Of a DNA stretch of 64,000 nt, positions 12,101-22,042 are shown one piece after another (position 1 is the first letter of the stretch; every line of letters begins with the position of its first letter). The notes beneath the pieces are model-generated. The model did no database searches, had not been told where the DNA came from, and was given only the letters and a program-made list of their open reading frames with translations. Origin of the DNA: Panopea generosa (lineage: Eukaryota > Mollusca > Bivalvia > Adapedonta > Hiatellidae); NCBI GenBank assembly GCA_029582155.1, contig CM055901.1, positions 57,224,740 through 57,288,739 on the forward strand, written 5' to 3'. Both the position numbers and the translations under genes were made by a program.

Positions 12101-15100
12101 GAGCCAAGTCTTATCCAGAGCCTAACTGGTTTCTTAAGTTTAAATAAAAAGGTTTACACGACATGTAGTGTGTTAGCTGTGTGAGCAGAGAACCTTAAAT
12201 TGTTTGATTTTAATGTCATTACAGTTATGTCCAATTACAGAATTAAATTATGTCTGTACATTTCAGGACCATTTTGGATATGCACGACCTTGGTGTTCAC
12301 AACAGCTATAGCAGGCAATCTTACTAATTATCTTTCATCTGAGGGGAAAGATTATCAATGGAAATACGACTTCCATAAAGGTACTGTTAAGTTCATAGGA
12401 TGTCTAATATACTGGTATTGTTATAGATTTGTTTGAATATTTAGCATCATTTTCATGCCATCGAGGGCTTACTGATGAGCAGTTAACCACTCTTTCCTGG
12501 GATCCTCGAGAGTTAACCAGTACTCCAGCACATTAATCTCAACAAGTAACTAACAACTTTCCCACTTGAACTAGGGTTGAGAGATGAATGACAATCGAAC
12601 ACAATGTCGTATAACAATCATAACTGAGACTGGCTGGCTGGGGATTTGTACTTACAACCTCTCAATTGATAGTCAGATGTGCTACTGACTAAGCTCCTGC
12701 AGATTTTTGATTGTGTATTGTTATATATAGTTGGTAACCAGAACCTGAATTTACATATAAGTTAAACTGATGTCGCAGAGCTGTTACATATTTAATTGAT
12801 ATTTATCTTCCTGAGTGTTTACATATAAGTTATTTGAACTGATGTCGCAGAGCTGTTACATATTTAATTGATATTTATCTTCCTGAGTGTTTACATATAA
12901 GTTATTTGAACTGATGTCGCAGAGCTGTTACATATTTAATTGATATTTATCTTCCTGAGTGTTTACATATAAGTTATTTGAACTGATGTCGCAGACCTGT
13001 TACATATTTAATTGATATTTATCTTCCTGAGTGTTTACATAAAAGTTATTTTAACTGATGTCGCAGAGTTGTTACATATTTAATTGATATTTATCTTTAA
13101 AATACTGAGTATTTACATATGAGTTAAACTGATGTCACATGGTTGTTACGTAATAAATTGATATTAATCTCCCTTATTATTTACATATAAGTTAAACTGA
13201 TGTCACATGGTTGTTACGTAATAAATTGATATTTATCAAACTGATGTCACATGGTTGTTACGTAATAAATTGATATTTATCTCCCTTATTATTTACATAT
13301 AAGTTAAACTGATGTCACATGGTTGTAACTTAATAAATTGATATTTATCTCCCTTATTATTTACATATAAGTTAAACTGATGTCACATAGTTGTTACATA
13401 ATAAATTGATATTTATCTTCCTGAGTATTTACATATAAGTTAAACTGATGTCACATGGTTGTTACATAATAAATTGATATTTATCTCCCTTATTATTTAC
13501 ATATAAGTTAAATTGATGTCACATAGTTGTTACATATTTAATTGATATTTATCTTGCTGAGTATTTACAAATAAGTTAAACTGATGTCACAGATTTGTTA
13601 CATATTTAATTGATATGAAATTTACATATAAGTAAAACTGATGTCACAGAGCTGTTACATATTTAATTGATCTGAAATTTACATGTAAGTAAAACTGATG
13701 TCACAGAGCTGTTACATATTTAACTGATATTTATCTTCCTTAATATTTACATATAAGTTAAACTGATGTCACAGAGATTTTTACATTGGGAAGGGTTCCA
13801 TTTATTATGTACATAAGGAGGGGTTCCATTTGTTATGTACATAAGGAGGGGCTCCATTTGTTATGTACATTGTGAGGGGTTCCATTTGTTATGTACAGTG
13901 TGAGGGGTTCCACTTGTTACATACATTGTGAGGGGTTCCCTTTGTTATGTACATTGTGAGGGGCTTCACTTGTTATGTACATTATGAGGGGGTTCACTTG
14001 TTACATACATCCTGAGGGGTTCCACTTGTTATGAACATTGTGAGGGGTTCCACTTGTTATGTACTGTGTGAGGGGTTCTATATGTTATGTCCATTGTTGG
14101 GGTTCCATGTGTTATGTTCATTATTGGGGAGATGAAATTGAGCTAAAATTCGCAATTATCTTAATCTGATGAATTTATTTTTAGTAACATTTGCTGCGAC
14201 GGCTATATTTAGTTACTGGTGGTTGATACCGTCAGCTCTTTATGGATTGTTGTGGTGGAGGAAGTCACAGGCTGGATATACATTTCTAGAAATACTTTGT
14301 TTGTATGGTTATTCACTTGCCATCTACATTCCAATATCAGTAAGTAATTTATGATATACATTCCTAGAAATAATTTGTTTGTATGGTTATTCACTTGCCA
14401 TCTACATTCCAATATCAGTAAGTTATTTATGCTATACATTCCTAGAAACATTCTGTTTGTATGGTTATTCACCTGCAATCCTGCCATCTACATTCCAATA
14501 TCAGTAAGTTATTTATGCTATACATTTCTAGAAATACTCTGTTTGTATGGTTATTCACCTGCCATCTATATTCCAATATCAATAAGTTATTTATGCTATA
14601 CATTCCTAGAAATACTCTGTTTGTATGGTTATTCACCTGCCATCTACATTCCAATATCAATAAGTTATTTATGCTATACTTTCCTAGAAATACTCTGTTT
14701 GTATGGTTATTCACCTGCCATCTACATTCCAATATCAGTGAGTTATTTATGCTATAAATTCCTAGAAATACTCTGTATGGTTATTCACTTGCCATCTACA
14801 TTCCAATTTCAATAAGTTATTTATGCTATACATTCCTAGAAATACTCTGTTTGTATGGTTAATCACCTGCCATCTGCATTCCAATATCAATAAGTTATTT
14901 ATGCTATACATTCCTAGAAATACTCTGTATGGTTATTCACCTGCCATCTGCTAATCTATTTAAGAAAACATGAGAAGATCTGTTTCGGTTAATTTTATAT
15001 TTTACATTGATGTATTTTCAGGTTTTGAAGAAATGAAATAATATATTGGATGTGGACATAAAGCATTTTAGTACACTCATTGGTTAAATAAAGGCATTTC

Positions 15101-18023
15101 ATATATATTGATAGTACTTGAACTGTTTTCCATGCTAGCACCAATTAAATATTTTAAGTGGGAACTTTGTCCTGTAAACAAAGCCTTTATAGAATACATG
15201 AGGGGATCTGTTCTGATTGACCCTATATTTTATGTTGATGTACTTTCAGATTCTATACATGAAAAGATCTGTTCTGGCTGACACTATATTTTACGTTAAT
15301 GTATTTTCAGATTCTATACATGAGAAGAAGTGTTCCGGTTGACCCTATATTTTAACTGGATGTATTTTCAGACTCTATACATGAAGATATTTGTTCTATA
15401 TTTTAATTGGATGTATTTTCAGATTCTATACATGAGAAAATCTGTTCTGGTTGACCCTATATTTTACGTGGATGTATTTTCATATTCTATACATGAGAAG
15501 ATCATTCTGTTCCGGTTGACACTATATTTAACGTGGATGTATTTTCAGATTCTTTATATGAGAAGATCTGTTGCAGTTGACCCTATAATCTATGTGGATG
15601 TATTTTCAGATTCTATACATGAGAAGATGTGTTCCAGATGACACATTATTTTACGTGGATGTATTTTCAGATTCAATACAAGAGAAGATAATTCTGTTTC
15701 GGTTGACACTATATTTTACGTGGGTGTATTTTCAGATTCTATACATGAGGAGATCTGTTCTGGTTGACACTATATTTTATGTGGATGTATTTTCAGATTC
15801 TCTGGGTGATAAATATAACATGGTTTAAGTGGATTCTGGTCATTGTTGGAGCGTTATTATCAGGTGGCGTCCTCGTCATGACATTTTGGCCAGCAGTCAA
15901 AGATGAGCCACGTAAATTTGCTATCATTGTCAGTGCTCTAATTTTTATCTTCCATCTTCTGCTGGCTGCGGGATTTGTGGTAAGTTCACGTTGTCATATT
16001 TACACATAAAAGAAGCCATCTTATGCCCGGGTGGAGTGAGTGGTCTAGTGATCAAGGCTGAACATTGGTGCATCTGAGGATTTGAGTGTCTTGGGTCTTC
16101 CCAAACCACATCCATGATTTGTGTCCTTCAGCAAGATATTTTATTTGCATACCTTAGTACTGGTTTTATTATTCCCCTATGGGTATAAACGGAGGGGACT
16201 ATAGGTTAATTGTCCATTCAGTGTTTGTCCGCAAAGATAACTCAAAAAGTATCCAAGCTAGGTTTGTGAAACTTTGCATGTGGACAGGAGGTAATAAGGA
16301 GATAATGCAGGTCATTTAATTTTTTCAGCCAACCAAATATTATGGTTACTGTGACAACAATATTGTTGACGAAGATATCAAACAAGATTTGTTTAAGTTG
16401 AAACAGCTTGTTTAATGATCAATTTAAAATATACAGGATTATAAATTGTTATTGACCAATTCAGCGTCCTCCGTGGCCAAGTGGTCTAAGGTGCTGTCTC
16501 AAGATCACATACCTCTCACCGTTAAGGTTGCAGGTTTGAGTCCCACTTGCTCCAAAAACTTTATATGAGCTATTTTCCAGCTATTTGCGGAATGACGGTG
16601 GTTCTACTCATTTTGAGTTTTTTCTCCACCAGTAAAACTGGATATACTATATATAACCTGAAATGTGTTGAACGTCACGTTAAACCCCATTAAAAAAAAA
16701 AAAATATTGACCAACTAAATATCTATTTAAACTTTTTCAGTTTGAAAGAAATAACTTCTTAGATTATTTATGGAGGGAATGTTGAAAATTGACAAGCACT
16801 CCAGTTATGCACATAGCTGATATAGCTGTACACCATTTAAAAATAGTGGTTTTTTATCTGGCTGATTTTTTGATATAATAATGGTAACATTTTATGGAGA
16901 ATAGAAATATGTATCAGTTACACTTATGCTTAGATGATGCACCAACTAAGACTGGGTAAGTGTTAAAAGGGAATTTAACATAGTGTTGGACTAGTGGGAC
17001 TTTAAAACCTATTACAATTTATTTAACATTTCATAATAGCCATTGCTTGAGGGATGGCTGGGTTAAGCGGTAGAGGATCGGCCCCATGGTAGGAGGGTCG
17101 TGGGTTGGATTCTCTGCCATGGCTATGTGTGGTGTCCTTGATCAAGACACTTTTTATGCATATGCTTAGTACTGGTTCTAACCAGGAAGACTTCGAGCAT
17201 GATTTCACAGTTGAAGTAAAATAAATAAGCTTAAACTAATAGCCACTTTTAATATTTTTTCTGGAACCTCGGTATTAACTACTCTTTTTTTATCTAAAGA
17301 TCCATAATGGCCACATCAAATTGATTAATGGAAATCCCAGAATAGCAATCAGTTTAAGATATCCCATCATACTCAATGACTAAGTAATGAAACATATTTC
17401 ACAGTCATTTAGTTACATTTAATAAACTAGGATTAACACCAACATTTACTTAGGTAAGTAAACACCTAAAGAATTATAGTTTTAATGTTAATGTGGATAT
17501 TTAAGTTTATGTTACTTAAATTAGTTTACACTTCCAGTAAGTTTTTTAGTATTTACTTTGTAGTTTGGTAGATGCAGGTGAAATTGTACCCAGTGATAGT
17601 TTATACATGTTCGAAGTTTGTATTTTTCAGCTTTACTTTTTTCACGTTCCTGTGGCAGACACCCCCATCCAGGTTCAAACAACTACTGCAGTCCCCTTGA
17701 AACATGGTGATCCAGAAAAACTCCAACAAGATTCATTGAAAAATAACAGACTGAAAACAGAGGCAAATGTTAATGCTGTGAAAGAGAAAAAGAAGGATGA
17801 ATCTGTTGCAGATGTTAATAAAAACAAAACTATTGAAAAATCTGTTAAGAAAACAACCGAAGATAAACAAGCGAATGTTGGTAACAAAGAAGCTGAGAAA
17901 CCTTCCAAAAAGCAGACAGAAACTACTAAAGAAAAAACTAACATTGCTGATAAAAAGGATGAAAAGCAACCAATTAAAAAGAGAGAAAATAGAAATTACA
18001 GAAATGCAGCAAGAAATGCATAA
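6156..18023 (+). CDS. YIPF1/2: YIPF1/YIPF2 orthologue, Yip1-domain Golgi membrane protein (seven coding exons joined)
   Basis: Exons 6156-6172, 6533-6671, 10727-10895, 12267-12380, 14185-14339, 15797-15979 and 17631-18023 join in frame to 389 codons. Family knowledge: YIPF proteins are five-pass membrane proteins of the Golgi and ER exit sites that bind Rab GTPases and YIF1 partners. Seen: DDLQF near the N-terminus as in YIPF1, an acidic linker, FWTFEYYQQFFDVET (residues about 63-77), PDLYGPFWIC leading into TM1, then WWLIPSALYGLLWWR, YTFLEILCLYGYS, MTFWPAV and LYFFHVP. The order and spacing match human YIPF1 (306 aa). Odd: a Lys/Glu/Thr-rich cytosolic tail of about 115 residues makes the protein longer. 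Introns 4 and 5 are packed with minisatellites. YIPF1 versus YIPF2 cannot be decided; the single gene may be pro-orthologous to both. Confidence 0.93.
6533..6671 (+). CDS. YIPF1/2: YIPF coding exon 2
   Basis: Encodes NKDDLQFMESGQDDV and an acidic stretch, VDEDEDEADQSQ. Acceptor after TTTTACAGAG, donor CAG|GTAAGT at 6672. Corresponds to the variable acidic N-terminal cytosolic region of YIPF proteins. Confidence 0.88.
6736..6985 (+). repeat. tRNA-derived SINE copy, family B
   Basis: A box GGTTAGCTCAGTTGGTAGCA, B box GGTTTGAATCC, then a body with GATGATAATTGC, ACTGGTTCCAGGATCC and a tail GTTAAATATTAAAATAAAC. Other copies on the minus strand lie at 12436-12702 and 22536-22800. It is not an intact tRNA: the arms do not fold and it lies in YIPF intron 2. 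A tail fragment of SINE family C follows at about 6984-7045. Confidence 0.75.
7927..8397 (+). repeat. 470-bp repeat, copy 1, with imperfect inverted ends
   Basis: Nearly identical to 8949-9418. It begins AGGTGTAACCCCACCATTG; its end, reversed, reads AGGCATAGTACCACCATTT, an imperfect terminal inversion. This could be a nested MITE or an internal duplication of the host element. Confidence 0.8.
8949..9418 (+). repeat. 470-bp repeat, copy 2
   Basis: Direct copy of 7927-8397 with only a few differences along its length. Copy starts are 1022 bp apart. Confidence 0.8.
10395..10550 (-). repeat. tRNA-like SINE fragment
   Basis: On the minus strand an A-box-like GTGGTTAAGGC and a B box GGTTCAATCCC are 30-odd bases apart. 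It lies just before YIPF exon 3 and has no clear tail. Confidence 0.4.
10727..10895 (+). CDS. YIPF1/2: YIPF coding exon 3
   Basis: Encodes KVPSFWTFEYYQQFFDVETH through RPSPDLY, the most conserved cytosolic motif of YIPF1/2. Acceptor CTATAG, donor G|GTAAGA at 10896; ends in phase 1. Confidence 0.95.
11255..11489. mobile_element. piggyBac-like foldback MITE, copy 1 (235 bp)
   Basis: Flanked by TTAA on both sides (11251-11254, 11490-11493). The left end is CACTTTACTCCATA and the right end TATGAAGTAAAGGG. A long central hairpin centres on GATTGCTTGTAACAAGCAATC. TTAA targets and CCC...GGG ends are hallmarks of piggyBac elements. Nearly identical to 19527-19759. Confidence 0.75.
11775..12140 (+). 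repeat. Dispersed repeat D, copy in YIPF intron 3
   Basis: Aligns with 29373-29795 (same strand) and with the reverse complement of about 20240-20575. Shared phrases include CAGAACTGCAGA, ACTCAATTTGTC and ATTCCTACCC. Class unknown. Confidence 0.55.
12267..12380 (+). CDS. YIPF1/2: YIPF coding exon 4
   Basis: Encodes GPFWICTTLVFTTAIAGNLT, the first transmembrane segment, and a lumenal loop ending in FHK. Acceptor TTTCAG, donor G|GTACTG; phase 1 to phase 1. Confidence 0.95.
12436..12702 (-). repeat. tRNA-derived SINE copy, family B
   Basis: Reverse-complement relative of 6736-6985. The promoter end lies at the right (AGCTTAGTCAGTAGCAC). The body holds CCTAGGATCC-like and AAGTGGGAAAG motifs. 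Confidence 0.65.
12745..13785. repeat. Minisatellite, about 70-72 bp unit, about 14 copies, YIPF intron 4
   Basis: The unit carries TTTACATATAAGTTAAACTG, ATGTCRCAGAG or ATGTCACATGG, and AATTGATATTTATCT. Left copies share GTCGCAGAG, middle copies GTCACATGGTTG, right copies GTCACAGAGCTG, so variants are clustered by position. Confidence 0.9.
13786..14125. repeat. Minisatellite, about 28 bp unit, about 12 copies, YIPF intron 4
   Basis: Unit GAGGGGTTCCACTTGTTATG followed by TACATTGT. It directly adjoins the 70-bp array and ends 60 bp before the exon 5 acceptor. Confidence 0.9.
14185..14339 (+). CDS. YIPF1/2: YIPF coding exon 5
   Basis: Acceptor TTTTTAG, donor TCA|GTAAGT. Encodes TM2 (FAATAIFSYWWLIPSALYG), the WWRKS loop and most of TM3 (YTFLEILCLYGYSLAIYIPI). 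Its last 61 nt are the first member of a downstream tandem array. Confidence 0.95.
14279..14950 (+). repeat. Donor-spanning tandem array, 78-bp unit, real exon end plus eight copies
   Basis: The unit is the last 61 nt of YIPF exon 5, the donor GTAAGT and the next 11 nt of intron. Starts at 14279 (real), 14357, 14435, 14521, 14599, 14677, 14755, 14829 and 14907 (truncated); most spacings are exactly 78. Copies 2, 3 and 6 keep a GT donor; copies 4, 5, 7 and 8 have AT in its place. A TGA follows in frame 12 nt past the real donor, so read-through would stop. Confidence 0.95.
15225..15796 (+). repeat. Acceptor-spanning tandem array, about 60-63 bp unit, about ten copies
   Basis: Each unit contains GATGTATTTTCAGATTCT, which is the end of intron 5 and the first bases of exon 6, followed by ATACATGAGAAGATCTG. 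The last member is the real acceptor at 15796. A diverged outlier lies near 15012. Most copies keep TTTTCAG. Confidence 0.9.
15797..15979 (+). CDS. YIPF1/2: YIPF coding exon 6
   Basis: Acceptor TTTTCAG, donor GTG|GTAAGT. Encodes ILWVIN, TM4 (WILVIVGALLSGGVLVMTFW), the conserved MTFWPAV, and TM5 up to LLLAAGFV. In phase 0 on both sides. Confidence 0.95.
16025..16330 (+). repeat. Degenerate tRNA-like repeat followed by a dispersed element
   Basis: A weak A box (GAGTGGTCTAGTGATCAAGG) starts it. It runs into CCCCTATGGGTATAAACGGA, which resembles a repeat I know from bivalve introns. Boundaries are approximate. Confidence 0.4.
16465..16704 (+). repeat. tRNA-derived SINE copy, family A (class II tRNA-like head)
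   Basis: The head GTCCTCCGTGGCCAAGTGGT resembles a Leu/Ser-type tRNA with a long variable arm; B box GGTTTGAGTCC. A central body and poly(A) tail follow (TTAAACCCCATT then A13). Minus-strand copies are at 25267-25510 and 50602-50840. In YIPF intron 6. Confidence 0.85.
17046..17240 (+). repeat. tRNA-derived SINE copy, family C
   Basis: A box TGGGTTAAGCGGTAGAGG, B box GGGTTGGATTC, then GTCCTTGATCAAGACACTTT, TAGTACTGGTTCTAACC and the tail AAGTAAAATAAATAAG. Confidence 0.7.
17631..18023 (+). CDS. YIPF1/2: YIPF coding exon 7 (terminal) with a Lys-rich tail
   Basis: Acceptor TATTTTTCAG. Begins LYFFHVPVAD, the end of TM5 as in YIPF2, then about 115 residues rich in Lys, Glu, Asn and Thr (EKKKDES, KSVKKTTEDKQ, EAEKPSKKQTE), ending NYRNAARNA and TAA at 18021. 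Human YIPF1/2 tails are much shorter, about 20-35 residues. The low-complexity tail is probably disordered and cytosolic or lumenal; its role is unknown. Confidence 0.93.
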   Translation, partial: LYFFHVPVADTPIQVQTTTAVPLKHGDPEKLQQDSLKNNRLKTEANVNAVKEKKKDESVADVNKNKTIEKSVKKTTEDKQANVGNKEAEKPSKKQTETTKEKTNIADKKDEKQPIKKRENRNYRNAARNA

Positions 18024-18163
18024 TGGAATCTGATATACATGATATTATATTCACACGGGATCTTGTGTGAGTGCCTCTTTGTTGTTACTGAGTTAATAGC
18101 AAGTTAGTAAAAAAAAATCTCCAAGTCTTACATCATTTATGTCAACAAATTTAATAGATTAAT

Positions 18164-18169
18164 AATAAA
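18164..18169 (+). terminator. Candidate poly(A) signal of the YIPF gene
   Basis: AATAAA 141 nt after the stop codon. A second AATAAA at 19169-19174 would give a longer 3' UTR that includes the 18695-19035 array. Confidence 0.5.
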
Positions 18170-18694
18170 TGTACACAAATAAGAGTTTTACCACATGACA
18201 TTATTTCATTATACTATGATATTGACAAGCTATCTCTACAAATAGTAGATTGTTTACCCCGTAAATGCTATTGACATTTTGCCAATCTTAATTTCTGACT
18301 GTTACTAATTCACTACAAATGATTGCAACATTTGTTGTTGACAATTACAATTGTTGTTAAAAGTAGTCCAGTATTTTGATAACCGAAATATCTCCGCATT
18401 TTTTTGTATGCAGGCCGAGAATGCTGCCAACATTGAGATATAATTGCAAAACATATAAAATACATAAAATACTGTACAGAAATATTCCATGCTGAAAGTT
18501 CTGTGTGAAAGATGATAATGGTTACATACATTTGATTATTACATTTATTACTGATACATGTATATCATTCTGTGAAATATTTATAGTAGTGGGCAGTCAA
18601 CACTACTCTTTTTACATTCAGAAGTAAAAAACTTGACTAAAAACAGTTCAGAAGTAATGGTGTTAAAACAACTGCAGGTGTAAACAGTGCACAC

Positions 18695-19035
18695 TTCAGA
18701 TATTACAAATGCCAGTATTACACATCATCTGTAGGTATACTATACTGCTTTGATTGGCCAGGAAGCTTTGATTGGCAGATGTAAACAGTGCACACTACAG
18801 ATATTACAAACGCCAGTATTACACAATCATCATCTGTAGGTATACTGCTTTGATTGGCAAATGTAAACCGTGCACATTACAGATATTACAAACGCCAGTA
18901 TAACACATCATCTGTAGGTATGCTGCTTTGATTGGCAGATATAAACCATGCATACTACAGATATTACAAACGCCAGTATTACACATCATCTGTAGGTATA
19001 CTGCTTTGATTGGCTAAGAAGCTTTGATTGGCTGG
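18695..19035 (+). repeat. Tandem repeat, about 90 bp unit, four copies
   Basis: The unit holds ACAGATATTACAAACGCCAG, CATCATCTGTAGGTATACTG and TTTGATTGGC. It lies in the 3' flank or long 3' UTR of YIPF. The short TTTGATTGGC also repeats within units. Confidence 0.8.
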
Positions 19036-19526
19036 GAAGCAGTCAAGTCTAATTTTATGAATTTTCACTATTCAATTTTTTTTTTGTGTTAATTTGCATT
19101 ATATTTCAGATCAATGTCTACTTTTTTGAGTTGATAATTACTCGGTGTCTTATCTGTGCTTTACATACAATAAAATCATTCTGATGAAAGTATTTTGTGA
19201 TGCAGATTATTTGAAACAGTAATGAATTTATAGAAGGTGAGGTGTTTTCCTTTTAACTCCTCTGGATTACTTGTATATGTAATAAAACACTATTTAATTT
19301 TCTTAGGTCAGTGGTGAAAACAGTTATTTCTCGGAGAACGCCTATGGACCATAAGGACCTGGGTTGGTTACTCTGTCTTTTCATCTTTTTAATGAACTTA
19401 GTTAATTATTTGACTCCTGCTTATATAAGTAATTTAATTGTTTTTTCTGACAATAAAAATTATAGAACATCTGTCTGATCACAGAGAAATTATTCAACAA
19501 CCATAAACCTAAACAGATTATATTAA

Positions 19527-19759
19527 CCCTTTACTCCATAGATACGCGTTTTCCCGTACCAATCACAGAAGGCCTTTGAAAACAGTGCAGGAAGAGTTCA
19601 GATTGCTCGTAACGAGCAATCTGAACACTTCCTGCACTGTTTTCCACTCTGTCAGTTAATATAAACATAATTTACCCAATAATTCAAAAGCCCTCTATAT
19701 AAGGTGTCCAAAGGTGTCTATATTAGAGGTGTCCAAAGGCTTCTATATGAAGTAAAGGG
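19527..19759. mobile_element. piggyBac-like foldback MITE, copy 2 (233 bp)
   Basis: TTAA on both sides (19523-19526, 19760-19763). Ends CCCTTTACTCCATA and TATGAAGTAAAGGG. Internal perfect hairpin around GATTGCTCGTAACGAGCAATC. Better preserved than 11255-11489. Confidence 0.82.
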
Positions 19760-20069
19760 TTAAACAGTCATTTTAGTTGCTTTGACAGGTATTCAATTCC
19801 TGTTCATTTTTAGTTTTCGGCCTCCATTATACATTTAAACATAAATTATAAAATATATGTGCTGGAAAATATTTTAATAGGTAACTGCTCGACATCTGCA
19901 TTTTTTATATACATGTTCATGTATGTATGTATTTGAATTATGTTGTTAAATATGTTTGAAGTGTAATATATATCTTAAAGAGCGCATTTTGATAGATATG
20001 TATTGTAGTCCAGGACATTTGGAAATATACTGAACGGATAAAGAAATGCTTGGTGAAATTCATAGCCAT

Positions 20070-20236
20070 ATTATCAAACTATTGCAAACAAACAACATTT
20101 ACAGTAAAAAATATGCATATAAAGGTATTTTATTAATAGTTATGTCAAAAATAAAGATCATACTGACACATTCATTGATGAAATACCTTTACATACATAT
20201 TCTAAAACTGTAAATATCACTTACAATATTTTATCA
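20070..20236. mobile_element. Foldback MITE, copy 1
   Basis: Inverted arms of about 55 bp: TTATCAAACTATTG at the left against CTTACAATATTTTATCA at the right, with matching inner blocks (AAAGGTATTTTA, TACCTTTACATACAT). A second copy is at 31031-31178. Confidence 0.6.
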
Positions 20237-20239
20237 TTT

Positions 20240-20575
20240 TTTGTCATGTTCACTATTGTGATTAAATTATTAACCCCTGCGTGGTTTCCGGGAGCTATAT
20301 GAGAGATGGCAAGAATAGGACAACTGTGGCTCATACATGTCATAAGAAGCGACAATTTGAGTAATACGATAGAATTTGCTGAAACTCTGCAGTTCAGCAG
20401 GTATCAAGGTTCTTGGTTCATTCTGCATATTCATTTGTGGGTGTATTTTCTTTAAATCTGTATGTTAATTTGTTGTTTTTGTACATGTAGAGTGAACCTG
20501 GAATCTTCCTTTCTGTTGGCATCGAATAACCTATAATGTGTTGGTAAAACTCTATTCATTCATTCATTCACTTAC
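20240..20575 (-). repeat. Dispersed repeat D, inverted copy
   Basis: Reverse complement of 29373-29700. It contains CATAAGAAGCGACAATTTGA and GGTATCAAGGTTCT, and ends in a short ATTC run at both copies. Confidence 0.65.
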
Positions 20576-22040
20576 AATAGTTTTATTAATGTGACTCTGA
20601 AATTCATCCTGCATTTCTTTATCCTTTCAATATGAAATCTTGATAAATAAAAAAAAGAAATTTGTTATTATTATGCACACAAGAAGTGACAGAGATAAAT
20701 TGCTCCTTTGTAAGATTGAAGTTGACCATTGACCTAAGGAGCTGTAAATAGTTGTATACTATTTTATTTAATATAATTATTTTAACTTTAATTCTTACAA
20801 ATAGAAGGGCATGTCACTTGTTGTTGAGAGGTTATCACATATATATATAGACATTTACTTAATTGTTAATATCTGATTTGTATTGTACTGGTAATATGAC
20901 CTATGAAAGAAAATAATTCAAGCTTTCCTTCTGATTAAATTTAAAAATAACAAAAAACTGGCCCAATCATGTGTTCCAGAAATTAAGCATAATTCAAGAT
21001 TGTCTGCAAAATATTCATAAAAATTCACTTGATGAACTGATTCTTTTTTTCAAATCTGTTTATTTTCTTAAATGCGACATGAACCTACTCATCTAACACC
21101 ACTATTTCATTTCATATAGGTCTACATTGTAACATTAATATCCAAAACACAGGCTCAGATTCTTAACTGGTTCAAGATCTGCAATCATAAAAGGAATAAA
21201 GCATACTTTGAGCAGGATTTTCTTTTTTAATTCAATGTTTTTATGATACTTATCAATTTCCAGAGTAATAATATGTCAACTATTTGCTCACAATGTGGTT
21301 CAAACCAACAATTCTGAAAAGACACAGAATTTTTAAAAAATCGGCATCAAATTTTCACTGGTGATTTCTAAAGTACTGACCATTTAACACATAGTAGGAA
21401 AGAATAAATCACTAAAGTACAAATCACTAAAAAAAAGTAGAAAGAAAGAAAACTGAAGTTTTATTTCTACCTCCTTCATCTCTAGGTCTAGAGCACTCAA
21501 GGGAGATAATAGTGGTGTGAGTCCTACTATGTAATAAATGTATTTAGTGATTGGATCACAGAAGGGTTCTTACAAACTTTGCCTATGTTACAACTTATGT
21601 GTAGGTAATGTATTCATATGTATTACACATATGTCTATCTCATGCATATTCAAGAATTAAAATGCATTAATTGTTTAACCAATGTTGCTTTATCAGTTGT
21701 ATTGTATCTTTCTCAAATGTATTATATCTCTTTCAATCATGTTATGGCTATGTAAGTAGAATTTTGTGTGGTATTGTATGTCGGTTCAATAATGTAAATA
21801 CTGTATTTTGTTGTTCTACCTTTTTTTTGTTCTTTATTTATTAAAACTTTGTATCACTTTTTTTTTTCAAGTCAGGATATTCTTCTTATATGTATAACGT
21901 ATTCTATACTTTTTATTTACTGTGATAATAAATGTGGGAGATATCTGAATCAAACTTATCTTATTGTTGAATTAATTTGTTATGGTTGATGATGGAAATA
22001 AAATGTATTTTTGTGTGTATGGCTGAATAGAGGACTAAAA
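20576..22040. other. Intergenic, nothing recognised
   Basis: AT-rich DNA between the two convergent genes. No convincing splice-bounded open frame or repeat family seen by eye. Confidence 0.4.
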
Positions 22041-22042
22041 CT

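Noticed and set aside
14351..14815. 154-codon open frame repeating YTFLEILCLYGYS
   Set aside because: It is the intronic donor-spanning array. The first copy after the real donor has an in-frame stop from the exon, so it is not part of the YIPF protein.
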